64,000 nucleotides of DNA from Promethearchaeota archaeon (GCA_019894975.1 JAGXNO010000002.1:62001-126000); one strand, 5' to 3'. Shown: positions 7,348-16,580, numbered from the stretch's first letter. Notes: generated by a model from the sequence alone, not told the origin. Made by a program: numbers and translations.

Positions 7348-10300
7348 TTGACTTATATCAAAAAAATTTCTATGACGGGTTTTAAGTCATTTGGAGATCG
7401 TACTGTAACGATTAAACTTTCAAGTGGTTTTACATGTATAGTAGGGCCTAATGGTGCGGGTAAATCAAATATTATAGATGCTCTATGTTTCGCATTGGGA
7501 AGATTAAGTAAAAAAACAATGAGAGCAAAAAGTCTAGAGGACCTAATTTTTGCAGGCTCTAGAGGGAAAAATCCGTCTCAAAGAGCATCGGTTACAATGT
7601 ATTTCGACAATTCTGAGAACGTTTTTCCAGGTGGAACAGAGAGTTTTGAAATTACACGTACAATAAAAAGAGGTGGGGGTGGTGGTTATAAAATGAATGG
7701 CGTAAAATCCACTCGTCAACAAATTCTTAATGCCTTAGCAGCTGCAAATGTTGATCCTGATGGTAGTAATCAATTTGTTCTACAAGGAAAGATTGTTGAA
7801 CTCACACATATGAATACAGAAAATCGTAGACTTTTCATTGAAGATCTGATAGGCCTTCAAAAATATGATGAAATGAAAGATGCAACATTAAAAGAATTAG
7901 AAAAAGCAGAGAGAGATTTAGGTCAATTCGAAGCAATTTTCAAAGAAGTGTCTTCTCAGCTTAAAAAAGTTGAAAAGGAAAAGAGTGATGCTTTAGCTTG
8001 GAAGGAATTAGATGAAAAAATTAATTTTTTGAATTCACAGTTAATAGCTCTTAAAATTTCGAAGTTAAGAAAGGAAGAGGATGATTTAGAAAAAAAAATA
8101 GAAAATTCACTAAAGTTTATTGAAGAATTTGATGAAAAAATAAGCAGACAAGAAGCTTTGCTTAAACAAGAATCACTTGTTATGGATAATATTCAAAAAA
8201 CTATAAATGAGAAAGAAAAAGAAAGAGAAGAAATTAACGAGAATATTACTCAAATAAAAACAAAAATTTCTTCTAGTCAAACTACCTCAAACCTAGCTCA
8301 AAAATCTATTGAAAAACTTTCCCTTGAAATAAAAACATTAGAAAATTTACAAATGGTGCTTGAAGAAGGGCAAAGTATCGATTTATTAATAGAAGGTGTA
8401 TCAAAAGATATTTCTGAATGTGAGAATAACATAGAAGAATCTAAAAAAGAAATTGAATTAAAACAGCAAACTCAGTCTGAATTAGATACAAAAATAAAAG
8501 ATAATGAGGAAGAAAAATCACTGTTTAATGCTGAAATTTCCAAAATACAGCAAAATATATCTTCAGATAATGCCCAAATCAAAGTCCTTAAGGAAAATAT
8601 ACAAAAGAATGAAAATAAAAGAAATAAGTTAGAAAATGAACTTAATAAATTAATAAAAGAAGCAGAATCCATAGATGAGGCTATAGAGAAAACTAAAAAG
8701 GAAGAAAGCGAAGTTAGAAAACAAATTGATAACTTGAAGGTTAAAATTTCAGAAGAGAATCAAAATCAAAAGGACCTCGAGAATAAAATAACTTCTGTTC
8801 AAGAGGAAAAAAATCAATTAAATCTTCAGCTTTCAAGTCTTCAATCTAATTTATCTTCATTAAATACAGAAATTACTATGAACAACAATAACATCAATGA
8901 TTTGAAAAATAAAAAAAGCGCAATTGAAAAAAAAATCCAAGAATTAAGTAAGGGCAAAGATACAGAGGATGTGGTTAAGGAACTATTACGAGAAAATGAA
9001 AATAAGAATAAAGTTATAATCGATTTAAGAACAAAATTAAAGGAAGAGAATTCCAATTACAAGAAGAATGAGCAGAACTTGGAATTATTAAGAATGAAAA
9101 AATTTTCTTTAGATTCCGAAATTAATGATAATAAAGGCAAAATCGATAATATTAACACAGAGTTAAAGATATTCACAAAAGAAACAACTAATTTGGAAAG
9201 AGAGAAAAATAAACTAGATATCCAGGTTACTACTTTAAATAAGAATCTCTTAGACATTGAAAAAGGTCTCGAAAAATTCACCAGTAAGAATGTAAACATC
9301 CAAAGACGTTTAGAAGAACTTACGAAAGAAAAAGATGGTATTGTGAAGAAAATTGAATCTTCTGACGTGGAATATGAGAAGAATACACAAGATATTACAG
9401 GAATTCTACAGATTTTAAATATGCTCACTCAAAACATTAATATTTCAGTTGAATCTATAAAAAGTAACATACAACAATCAAACGCAGAGGCAATTGAGAA
9501 CTCAGCCGAAGATTTTAAGAAATTCATTTTAGACCTCGTAGATATAATGAAATCTGTTGAGGAAATTGGTGAAGATTCAGCCCAAACAACAGAAACGACA
9601 GAAATGATTGGTTCAATTATGGGGACTTTAAAACTATTTACAGATAATGCGGATAGCACAATAGGGCAGTTAATAGAGAGAGTAAAAGAATCTGCTGATA
9701 TTGAAATTCAAACTTCAACAACCAACTTCGATACTTTCGTTCAAGATCTTATGGAAATTCTCGAAGATGTGTATCTATCCTTAAGAAAATTAACTATGTC
9801 TAAAAGTCAAGAACTCTACAAACAACTTGATGAAATTTCAGAAAACATAAATTCTCAAACAGATGATTTAAATCTTACCGATAAAAGATTAACAGAAGCA
9901 AATATTCAACAAAAACATGATTCTGAAAACCTATCTGCTTTCAATCAAAGGCTTGAAGAAATTAGTAAAAGAAATCAAGAAATTAAAGATAGATCTACAA
10001 AAGTTGAAGAAGAAATCAATGAAAGAAAAGCTACCATTAATGAAAGAGAAAATCAAATTAAAGACGTTGACGCTGAAATAACAAAATTAGAGGAGCTTAA
10101 GGATGCACACTGGCAAAATATATCTAAGATCCAAGAAGATATTGAGAATGCACAAGCAGAATTAGAGAAATTAAGAGCTGATCTACAGGAATTACATGGA
10201 ATTCAAAATTTATTTGAAAATCTAACCGAAATTGATGAAACTATTCAAAATTTGAATCGATCAATCGAAGAAAAAAAGAATGTAATTGCTACTACTCAAG

Positions 10301-11802
10301 AAAGTATTGAAAAAACTCATGAAAATCAGAAATCCTTTCAAAGTGAAATTGATAATCTAATTCAGCAAAAAGAAAAATTTTGGGAAATTAGTGAAAACAT
10401 ACAGAAACAAATTGAAGATAAGAATTCGGAATTAGAGGAAATCCTGGACCGATTACGTGCTCTTGAAAATGTAATGAGAATTATTAATTCAATTGAAGAC
10501 TTAAAAAAAGAAAATACTGACGCTAAAAATAGCATTGATAGTTGTATTAAAAATGTAGAACAATTTAATACTGAAAGCGATAAAATTCAATTAAATGTTG
10601 ATCAAAAGCAGCAGATAATAGATGATTTTCGGAGTGAAAAAGATAAAGAAGTAGAATTACAAAAAGCCGCCCAAAAGAAATTAAATAAATTCAATAACGA
10701 TTTGCAAAAGCATCAAAAAAAATTAAATGAGTTAAATAAAAATAGAGAAAGAGAACAGAAAATCTATGAATTAACCCAGGATATAAGCAATACTGAGAAA
10801 CAAATTGAAGCGCTAATCAAAGAACTAGAAAGCTATCAAACAGAACTAGCCACTGGGAACGAAAAGAAAGACGGAAAACAGGGAGAAATTGATAAATTTA
10901 CTCAAGAAAAAGATGATTCTTGGAAGAAACAGAAACAATATCAAAAAATAATATCAGATTTGAAAGCCGACCATTCTATGGAAAATTCAAAAAAGAACAA
11001 TTTTGAATCCAAAAAACTTATTTGTGCTGATCAAATTGAAACTCTTTTCCATCGCTCAAAAGAATACGGGTCATTACCACCTGTCACAGATGATCTCTCA
11101 GAACCTGAATTGCAATCCGAGATTGTAGAAGTCACTAAGAATAAAAAATCTCTTGAACCCGTCAATTTAAAAGCTATTGAACAATTTGACACCGTAAAGG
11201 AAAGATTTGATGAGATTGATATGCGCCGGCAAACTATTCAGAGAGAGAGAAAATCGATTCTTGACGCTATCGATAAAATTGAGCTGGAAAAAACTCGTAC
11301 CTTCATGAAAGCGTATCATGAAATTAATCGTGAATTCTCCCGTATATTCCAAAAACTCTCTCCCGGGGGTTCCGCTAAGATGATATTAGATCGCCCTGAT
11401 AAGCCCTTCGAGGGAGGGATCAGCATCGAAGCTCGACCCCGAGGTAAAAAAATTTCAAGCCTGGAAATTTTAAGCGGCGGTGAAAAAACACTCGTGGCGC
11501 TCTCGTTTATCTTTGCCGTGCAGGAGTTTTATCCCGCGCCTTTTTATATTCTCGATGAGATTGATGCAGCCTTAGATGGTTCAAATACGCACAGAGTCTC
11601 GATGGTCATACAGGAGTTTTCAAAGCAAGCGCAGTTCTTAGTCATTAGTCACAGAGAGGAGAATATTGTAAATGCAGATCGAATTTACGGGGTTACAATG
11701 CAACAATCGGGTATTACAGATATCTTTAGTGTTGATTTGGAGGAGGAAGCGAAACGTCTACTGGAACTTGAAGATATCGAACCCACCATTACGGAAAATT
11801 AA
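7348..11802 (+). CDS. smc: SMC chromosome-segregation ATPase, extra long, without a recognisable hinge
   Basis: A 1484-residue SMC ATPase, against roughly 1150-1200 in most prokaryotes. The N-terminal head begins MTGFKSFGD with Walker A GPNGAGKS (33-40). The C-terminal head has signature LSGGEK (1375-1380) and Walker B FYILDEID (1399-1406). Between them lie long coiled coils. The middle, where a globular hinge with Gly motifs is expected, instead holds a Ser/Thr-rich helical region (about 680-830). This contains two similar units, FKKFILDLVDIM (723-734) and FDTFVQDLMEIL (794-805). The start is TTG. From about 11,220 the G+C content rises sharply: one line in the coil is 18/60 and one in the C-head is 31/60. 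Its last 70 codons are duplicated at 29,101. The usual partners scpA and scpB lie 17 kb away. Confidence 0.95.
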   Translation: MTYIKKISMTGFKSFGDRTVTIKLSSGFTCIVGPNGAGKSNIIDALCFALGRLSKKTMRAKSLEDLIFAGSRGKNPSQRASVTMYFDNSENVFPGGTESFEITRTIKRGGGGGYKMNGVKSTRQQILNALAAANVDPDGSNQFVLQGKIVELTHMNTENRRLFIEDLIGLQKYDEMKDATLKELEKAERDLGQFEAIFKEVSSQLKKVEKEKSDALAWKELDEKINFLNSQLIALKISKLRKEEDDLEKKIENSLKFIEEFDEKISRQEALLKQESLVMDNIQKTINEKEKEREEINENITQIKTKISSSQTTSNLAQKSIEKLSLEIKTLENLQMVLEEGQSIDLLIEGVSKDISECENNIEESKKEIELKQQTQSELDTKIKDNEEEKSLFNAEISKIQQNISSDNAQIKVLKENIQKNENKRNKLENELNKLIKEAESIDEAIEKTKKEESEVRKQIDNLKVKISEENQNQKDLENKITSVQEEKNQLNLQLSSLQSNLSSLNTEITMNNNNINDLKNKKSAIEKKIQELSKGKDTEDVVKELLRENENKNKVIIDLRTKLKEENSNYKKNEQNLELLRMKKFSLDSEINDNKGKIDNINTELKIFTKETTNLEREKNKLDIQVTTLNKNLLDIEKGLEKFTSKNVNIQRRLEELTKEKDGIVKKIESSDVEYEKNTQDITGILQILNMLTQNINISVESIKSNIQQSNAEAIENSAEDFKKFILDLVDIMKSVEEIGEDSAQTTETTEMIGSIMGTLKLFTDNADSTIGQLIERVKESADIEIQTSTTNFDTFVQDLMEILEDVYLSLRKLTMSKSQELYKQLDEISENINSQTDDLNLTDKRLTEANIQQKHDSENLSAFNQRLEEISKRNQEIKDRSTKVEEEINERKATINERENQIKDVDAEITKLEELKDAHWQNISKIQEDIENAQAELEKLRADLQELHGIQNLFENLTEIDETIQNLNRSIEEKKNVIATTQESIEKTHENQKSFQSEIDNLIQQKEKFWEISENIQKQIEDKNSELEEILDRLRALENVMRIINSIEDLKKENTDAKNSIDSCIKNVEQFNTESDKIQLNVDQKQQIIDDFRSEKDKEVELQKAAQKKLNKFNNDLQKHQKKLNELNKNREREQKIYELTQDISNTEKQIEALIKELESYQTELATGNEKKDGKQGEIDKFTQEKDDSWKKQKQYQKIISDLKADHSMENSKKNNFESKKLICADQIETLFHRSKEYGSLPPVTDDLSEPELQSEIVEVTKNKKSLEPVNLKAIEQFDTVKERFDEIDMRRQTIQRERKSILDAIDKIELEKTRTFMKAYHEINREFSRIFQKLSPGGSAKMILDRPDKPFEGGISIEARPRGKKISSLEILSGGEKTLVALSFIFAVQEFYPAPFYILDEIDAALDGSNTHRVSMVIQEFSKQAQFLVISHREENIVNADRIYGVTMQQSGITDIFSVDLEEEAKRLLELEDIEPTITEN

Positions 11803-11814
11803 TAAAAAAAGATA

Positions 11815-11830
11815 AATCTATTTTTTAACA
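11815..11830 (+). repeat. Direct repeat copy 1 (AATCTATTTTTTAACA)
   Basis: A 16-base AT-rich word lies 12 bases after the smc stop. It recurs with one T fewer at 12394-12408, just before the diverged smc-tail remnant, so the pair brackets the 185-residue membrane protein gene. It may mark a recombination junction. Chance is not excluded in DNA this AT-rich. Confidence 0.4.
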
Positions 11831-12388
11831 ATGAGAAGAAAAAATCGTAACAAGAAATTATCAATTGTCGATCAGGAAAAAATAGAAATTGCTTATAATT
11901 GTTGGCTATTAAGATCCGAAGATAATTTGACTGTTAAGATAGATCTCTCATGGGTTTCTCGAATCTATAGGCTCTTTTCAATCATCCTAATTTTGGGAGC
12001 AATACTTTCTTTATTTTTATGCATAATTTTAAAAGAGATCAATTCAGGATTGGTTGCGTTTGTTATTTTATTTGTTTGCGCATTACCTTTTATTTATAGA
12101 TATGTTTATTTCAAAATTCAGACCCACATTTTAATATTTGATAAATCATCGCAAATGGTTACATTTCTTAAGGTGTTTTCTAATATAAAAAAAAAAATTA
12201 GTAACCTAAATTTTTCTGAAATCGAATCACTAATTTGTGGAGAGGATCCCAGAGATTTAAGCATTTATAAATTAGAATTTGTGATAAGAGATAATAAAGT
12301 TAAGGTGTACTATGGGGAAAAGGATCTCTGTAAAAAACTCGGAAATTATATATCTAATTTCATGCAAAAACCTCTAAAATACAAATAA
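11831..12388 (+). CDS. Two-span membrane protein with PH-like C-terminal domain
   Basis: A 185-residue protein. A basic N-terminus (MRRKNRNKK) is followed by two hydrophobic spans (about 52-72 and 76-97) with a short loop between. The cytoplasmic C-terminal part (about 100-180) has a strand pattern like bacterial PH-like domains: HILIFDKSSQMVTFL, FSEIESLICGEDP, LEFVIRDNKVKVYYG. It starts 28 bases after smc, just behind one copy of a 15-16 base direct repeat whose other copy lies 5 bases after its stop. No homologue is recognised. The gene sits where scpA would be expected in an smc operon, so it may have arrived with the insertion described for this locus. Confidence 0.6.
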   Translation: MRRKNRNKKLSIVDQEKIEIAYNCWLLRSEDNLTVKIDLSWVSRIYRLFSIILILGAILSLFLCIILKEINSGLVAFVILFVCALPFIYRYVYFKIQTHILIFDKSSQMVTFLKVFSNIKKKISNLNFSEIESLICGEDPRDLSIYKLEFVIRDNKVKVYYGEKDLCKKLGNYISNFMQKPLKYK

Positions 12389-12393
12389 TACTT

Positions 12394-12408
12394 AATCTAT
12401 TTTTAACA
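12394..12408 (+). repeat. Direct repeat copy 2 (AATCTATTTTTAACA)
   Basis: The second copy of the word found at 11815-11830, one T shorter. It lies between the stop of the 185-residue membrane protein gene and the start of the diverged smc-tail remnant at 12,412. Confidence 0.4.
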
Positions 12409-12411
12409 CGG

Positions 12412-12465
12412 GTTACTGACGTTTTTAGTGTGGATCTTGAGGATGTGGCTAAACAAAAACTTGAG
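12412..12465 (+). pseudogene. Diverged remnant of an smc 3' end
   Basis: Read in the frame beginning at 12,412 this gives VTDVFSVDLEDVAKQKLE. The end of the intact SMC contains ITDIFSVDLEEEAKRLLELE, so 12 of 18 aligned residues agree over a stretch with no simple composition. There is no start codon or full gene around it, and the frame runs on without the normal SMC ending, so it is a fragment. It lies between the membrane protein gene and the 3' end of the convergent nuclease-like gene. Because it is more different from the intact tail than the copy at 29.1 kb, it would come from an older event or a more distant smc. Confidence 0.65.
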
Positions 12466-12487
12466 TTTAAAATAAAAATAAGAAATT

Positions 12488-14956
12488 TTAGGTTCCTTTT
12501 CTGCATTTACTACAGGGTTCAATGTTTTGGTTAACTAGCCGTTTAAAGTATTTGGGAGTCATCGTAAACTGATGTCGCCTCTGACATGTAATGTGTACTT
12601 TTTTAGTATTGTTTTCGTATTCTGAGCTGAGAGTATATTTCAAGGATTCAATCATCTGGACGAATTCTTTTTTCGCGGTTAGTAGGCGTTCTCTATTCGG
12701 ATGGTTTTCCTCTGCGCAGAATTTGCACCAGCTTCCTTGGTAAACAGCACCTGGGGTGGTGTTCCACGTGTGGTTTTTGTTACATTTTATAGTGATGGGT
12801 CTGAACCGTCCTTTATATGGGGTTACGAGCTGCCCTCCTTTATTCTTAACAAAGTGCTGAAATTTTTCAGCAAATACATCCATATTGCATTTGGGGCAAA
12901 GAAACTCAATATCTTTATAGGTCCTTTTTAACCAATATGGTGACTTTATGGTAAATTTATGTGCTTTTGGACATTTATACATTAATGGCGTTTTAGCATT
13001 AACATATTCACTAATCAATTCACAATTAAACATTTGCCCTATTTCTCGAAATTCTTCTGTTGTACCTTTTTTATTTCCAGCACATTCTGAGCACCAATTG
13101 TCTTTATAAACGGAATCTGGTGTGGTGGTCCACTGGTGCCCCTTTTCACACATAAGAGTTACTTCCTTTTTTTGTGAAAAATATGGTGTTATTAAAGTAC
13201 CTCCTAGGTTTTCGACATATTCTCTAAATTTTTTCGCGTGTTTATTTTCATGAATATTAAATTCTTTATAATCATATCTCGGGATGTCTTTTAGAGTCTT
13301 ACCTGTTTTTCTTTCATATTCTTGTTCGATATAGTCTTGCATGTTATCGTAGGGAACGATTTCGTCATCTGGGATTTGAAGGAGGGTAACTCCATTTTCC
13401 TCGCACAGTTTTAATTTGAGAGCGTCTTCTTTCTGTATATTTTTTAGCTCCTCATCAGTTTTTCGAAAAGCTTTTTTCCGGTGTTGGATTCCTTGATATT
13501 CGAAGGCTAATTGTAGATCTTTGTTGTATCCGTCAAGTTCCATTTGATTCCCGTTTTCATTAATCAACCATTCGGGATAACTTTTTGGGAACGGTCTTTT
13601 AAAAATCTTTTCGAAGAATTTTCTACAAATTGCCTCACTCACGTATATGTGACAATGTGGACACCAAGTGTCTTGATACGCTACGCTTTCATATGTGGGA
13701 AAAAAGTGATGGCCTTCAGCACATTCAAGGTGTAGTCTCGATTTAGCATTTTTCAAGGATTTTGTATGACATTTTCCCTTCTTTTTAGCGACGATTTCCC
13801 TTATGGTATCTATTGAGACATGTGTCTGGGTTCGTACATATTGTTGATATTGCTCTTTAGTGAAAATCCTATTTAATTGGTTTCGAGTGGAAGTATCGCT
13901 GAGTAAGAGCCATTCTTGAAGGTCGTATGCGTTGTATTTACCCGGATTTTCCATCATTTTTGCTTTAATAACCTTGTTTAAAGTGTCATTTTCTCTTATT
14001 TTTGTTGCGAGAGAGGAAAAGTTTGAAATTATTCCCATCTGGTGTTTGATTGTGCTGGTCCTGTCATCCTTGGGCAATTTGGCCAATTTTCTTCCCTTCT
14101 CATCTATGAAGTTGATAAAGGTCTTGGTTGGTTGGAAATTTTTCATCCAATTACCGGATTTATTGAATTCAATGATATATTGTTTTATTGGTTCAATGTT
14201 ATGGAGATACTCTAAAAATCCATCAAATAAGGCTCCTTGAGTCTTAATCGGATTATCATTGCTAATGTTATTCTGTTGATTTCCTAAGGCAGAACTGCTA
14301 AAATCCGATTCAAATGCTTTTAGATCATCTCGTATAACGTGTTCAAATCGAGGGGGTTCAGGATCATCCCACAGCTCAGTGATTATGATAAACACTTCCC
14401 TTATCAACCACCGCAAATAAATGACAAAATCTTGGCAAAACCTCTTATTTACTTTGATTTTTTTTTGTAATAATTTTAGCCACTTATCGAACTCTTTCTC
14501 ACGCATGTTGTATAGGTGTATTAGAAATTTATTTTTAACTCGAACTTGATGGTCCATAATTGGGCTAATCTTTTCGTAGAGATCATTAATGGTCTCTTGG
14601 TTTAATTCCAATTCTCTTCTAATTTGAGTCGTTTCATATTCTAATGATCGTATGTGAGGGAAAACGAGTCGAGCCACCACAATTTTAAAATCATCTCTAA
14701 ACCTTACGGGGAAGTCAGAGTCTTTAAATACCCGTTCTATTGGGCTTTTTCGGTTTCGAAGTCTATTATAAACACTTGAGAAAAAACCATTTGTTTGATT
14801 ATTATTATCGATTTTAATATCAATTTCAGTATCATCCTCTCTTTCTTTTTTGATTTCTGTACCACAATTTTGACAAACAATCGATTCACTGATATTAGTA
14901 GTGTTCAGAAGCTCTGCGGGAAACTTTGTCCCACAGTAATCGCAATTTTCATCCAT
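12488..14956 (-). CDS. Multi-zinc-finger protein with Vsr-like (EDxHD-type) nuclease domain
   Basis: An 822-residue protein. An N-terminal zinc ribbon (Cys5, Cys8, Cys28, Cys31) leads into a helical region (about 80-390). Five treble-clef-like modules follow, of the form C..GH.(W/F)...WC..C: Cys412-435, 603-625, 662-690, 725-747 and 791-818. Between modules one and two is a nuclease-like core (about 445-530) with ELDGYN, LAFEYQGIQH (483-492) and KEDALKLKLCEENGVTLLQIP. That order resembles Vsr and phage EDxHD homing endonucleases, where the Glu, Asp and His residues act. It is convergent with smc and its stop is 22 bases from an smc-tail remnant. G+C is higher than in the backbone (24/60 in one line counted). 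The likely role is a mobile or homing-type nuclease, or a defence nuclease. Confidence 0.7.
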   Translation of the reverse strand: MDENCDYCGTKFPAELLNTTNISESIVCQNCGTEIKKEREDDTEIDIKIDNNNQTNGFFSSVYNRLRNRKSPIERVFKDSDFPVRFRDDFKIVVARLVFPHIRSLEYETTQIRRELELNQETINDLYEKISPIMDHQVRVKNKFLIHLYNMREKEFDKWLKLLQKKIKVNKRFCQDFVIYLRWLIREVFIIITELWDDPEPPRFEHVIRDDLKAFESDFSSSALGNQQNNISNDNPIKTQGALFDGFLEYLHNIEPIKQYIIEFNKSGNWMKNFQPTKTFINFIDEKGRKLAKLPKDDRTSTIKHQMGIISNFSSLATKIRENDTLNKVIKAKMMENPGKYNAYDLQEWLLLSDTSTRNQLNRIFTKEQYQQYVRTQTHVSIDTIREIVAKKKGKCHTKSLKNAKSRLHLECAEGHHFFPTYESVAYQDTWCPHCHIYVSEAICRKFFEKIFKRPFPKSYPEWLINENGNQMELDGYNKDLQLAFEYQGIQHRKKAFRKTDEELKNIQKEDALKLKLCEENGVTLLQIPDDEIVPYDNMQDYIEQEYERKTGKTLKDIPRYDYKEFNIHENKHAKKFREYVENLGGTLITPYFSQKKEVTLMCEKGHQWTTTPDSVYKDNWCSECAGNKKGTTEEFREIGQMFNCELISEYVNAKTPLMYKCPKAHKFTIKSPYWLKRTYKDIEFLCPKCNMDVFAEKFQHFVKNKGGQLVTPYKGRFRPITIKCNKNHTWNTTPGAVYQGSWCKFCAEENHPNRERLLTAKKEFVQMIESLKYTLSSEYENNTKKVHITCQRRHQFTMTPKYFKRLVNQNIEPCSKCRKGT

Positions 14957-15082
14957 TTAACTGCAATAGAGTTAGGAGTATATAAAGAAAAAGATATAAC
15001 AATATATTTAATTCAAATATCTTCTCTAATTTTTTTCATTTTTTCTCTAATTATAACTACCTTACACAAAATTCTGCCCGAC

Positions 15083-15098
15083 AAACTATATATAAAGG
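15083..15098 (+). promoter_or_regulatory. TATA-box promoter of the first IPGY-tail protein
   Basis: AAACTATATATAAAGG lies 47-62 bases before the ATG at 15,145. A 19-base word, ACAAAAATTTAGGTAAAAA (15122-15140), follows and is identical in front of the paralogue at 20,727 (20704-20722), where a TATA run also precedes it. The shared leader suggests common regulation. Confidence 0.55.
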
Positions 15099-15144
15099 AT
15101 TTACAATTATCCAAGATTAGTACAAAAATTTAGGTAAAAAAAAT

Positions 15145-16224
15145 ATGAAAACAACACGAAAATTACTATTAATCAGCTTCTTGTGTATACCGCTAACTAC
15201 TCTCCTCCTGATTCCTATGGCACCTGCTCAAGATATTATCTACGATGGAGCGGATACAGAGAATTGTCCATCTTTTTCTGTCTACCCTTCTGAAGTGTAT
15301 GAGTTTAATGTAACTGATGAGAATCCATCATTCCAGAGATTTCCTGAGAGTTATGATAAAATTATAATTCAAAAAGCAAATGTATCGGATCTCAACGTGA
15401 ATACTATTCCACCTCTTATCTATGGGAACGGTGTCAATGTATGGAGTACGATATATGAGATAAATGCGACTTCTGGAACAATCGACTGGTCTCACACAAA
15501 TTGGCTTTCTGCGTATTGGAACGAAAGTCTTGGGTTTTGTGGAACATTGAATTTAGCTTCTTCTGTAGCCCCATTCATCCCGTTGGATAGTGGCACAGGA
15601 ACAGTCTCAGTATCCATTCTAAATGCAGTTATTGATTGGATCAACTATTCTCAAGTTAAGTTTGAGCATAGGAAAATATACCCCGCCATCCATTCTTTCC
15701 ATATTTGGAATGAGTCAGTGACTCATTTTATAAAAGCTAATTACACTGAAGATGGAATCTTACTCAAGAGTGAAAATAATTTTGAATTTGACTGGGCATT
15801 TAATTACTCCTTGATGTCGCAACCAGCCCAATTACCACCTGTGTTTTCCTTTGCAACTACTAGCGGTCTCTCGACGGTACCTTCAAGACATATTTCGCTC
15901 GATCTTACAATTCCTGCTGCGGACAATAATAACGACGGATTGCCAGATACAGACTATCAATACAGTGTCTTTGAAAGTGGAGTGTGGTCAGATTGGGGTA
16001 TAGTGACTCCTTTTATCGACTATGATCTCGGATCAGTTCCGGCAGGGAATTACACTCTCACAGTCGAAGTGAAGAACATGTACGGTATTACCCAAGAGCA
16101 AATCGAAGTTGAATATATTCCTTCCAGCAGTGATGCGATTCCGGGATATTCCGCATTAATCATTTTAGTAATCTTAGGATTTAGTGTTTCTATTCTACTC
16201 GGTAAATATAGAAAAAAGTTGTAA
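15145..16224 (+). CDS. Secreted surface protein with IPGY C-terminal sorting-type tail (paralogue A)
   Basis: A 359-residue exported protein. It has an N-terminal signal peptide (residues 1-28, hydrophobic after MKTTRK, ending near APAQD). The extracellular body is rich in aromatic residues and Asn-X-Ser/Thr sites. The C-terminus reads DAIPGYSALIILVILGFSV and ends in a basic GKYRKKL. A short Pro-Gly motif, one hydrophobic span and a basic tail is the layout of archaeal CTERM sorting signals of the PGF-CTERM type. Residues about 225-359 are nearly identical to the protein at 20,727; the N-terminal halves have diverged. One body line counted 28/60 G+C, above the backbone. No enzymatic motif is visible, so it is probably an S-layer-associated or adhesion-type protein. 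Confidence 0.8.
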   Translation: MKTTRKLLLISFLCIPLTTLLLIPMAPAQDIIYDGADTENCPSFSVYPSEVYEFNVTDENPSFQRFPESYDKIIIQKANVSDLNVNTIPPLIYGNGVNVWSTIYEINATSGTIDWSHTNWLSAYWNESLGFCGTLNLASSVAPFIPLDSGTGTVSVSILNAVIDWINYSQVKFEHRKIYPAIHSFHIWNESVTHFIKANYTEDGILLKSENNFEFDWAFNYSLMSQPAQLPPVFSFATTSGLSTVPSRHISLDLTIPAADNNNDGLPDTDYQYSVFESGVWSDWGIVTPFIDYDLGSVPAGNYTLTVEVKNMYGITQEQIEVEYIPSSSDAIPGYSALIILVILGFSVSILLGKYRKKL

Positions 16225-16247
16225 TACTAAATTTATAATTATTTTTT

Positions 16248-16296
16248 ATTCTTTTTTTATGTTCTTTAATAATATTTTCTACTCTAGTAATCTTTG
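16248..16296. repeat. Flank repeat shared with 21797-21846
   Basis: A 49-base stretch after paralogue A, ATTCTTTTTTTAT then GTTCTTT and AATATTTTCTACTC, recurs with a few changes after paralogue B (21797-21846). It runs into the last codons of the 98-residue minus-strand gene. The duplication that made the two surface proteins therefore included the downstream flank and the end of that neighbour. Confidence 0.7.
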
Positions 16297-16580
16297 TTTA
16301 GAAGCTCTTCTGGGATTTTATAGGTAAGACCCTCAACTCCATGAAATTTAATCATCGTAGTAGCAATTCTTTTCCTTAATTCTAGATAATTTCCTTCAGT
16401 TGGTTGCCAAGCAGATACCGCACTAATTCCCTTTTCATCGGTACCAAAACATAACGGTAAAGGATTCGTCCCGATTTCAGCAGCATCAGGATCAGGATTC
16501 TCAAATAGTTTTTGCAGAATACTTCCTACTTCCACGGACTTACTTGGGGGATACCACATAGTAACAATTATGACTGGCAT
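16284..16580 (-). CDS. Small conserved-looking protein, possible alpha/beta-barrel fold
   Basis: A 98-residue soluble protein beginning MPVIIVTMWYPPSKSVEVG and ending KIPEELLNKDY. A strand, a proline turn, a helix (about 16-29), then strands around LPLCFGTD and GISAVSAW fit the dimeric ferredoxin-like or alpha/beta-barrel pattern of small single-domain proteins. No motif is diagnostic. A GAGGGTG about 5 bases before the ATG is a fair ribosome-binding site. It is convergent with paralogue A, and its 3' end lies inside the repeat shared with the flank of paralogue B. Function unknown. Confidence 0.65.
   Translation of the reverse strand: MPVIIVTMWYPPSKSVEVGSILQKLFENPDPDAAEIGTNPLPLCFGTDEKGISAVSAWQPTEGNYLELRKRIATTMIKFHGVEGLTYKIPEELLNKDY

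Noticed and set aside
14795..15133. A 112-codon plus-strand frame over the start of the nuclease-like gene
   Set aside because: Its first half is antisense to the Cys-rich N-terminus of that gene, it has low-complexity hydrophobic content, and its end covers the TATA box of the next gene.
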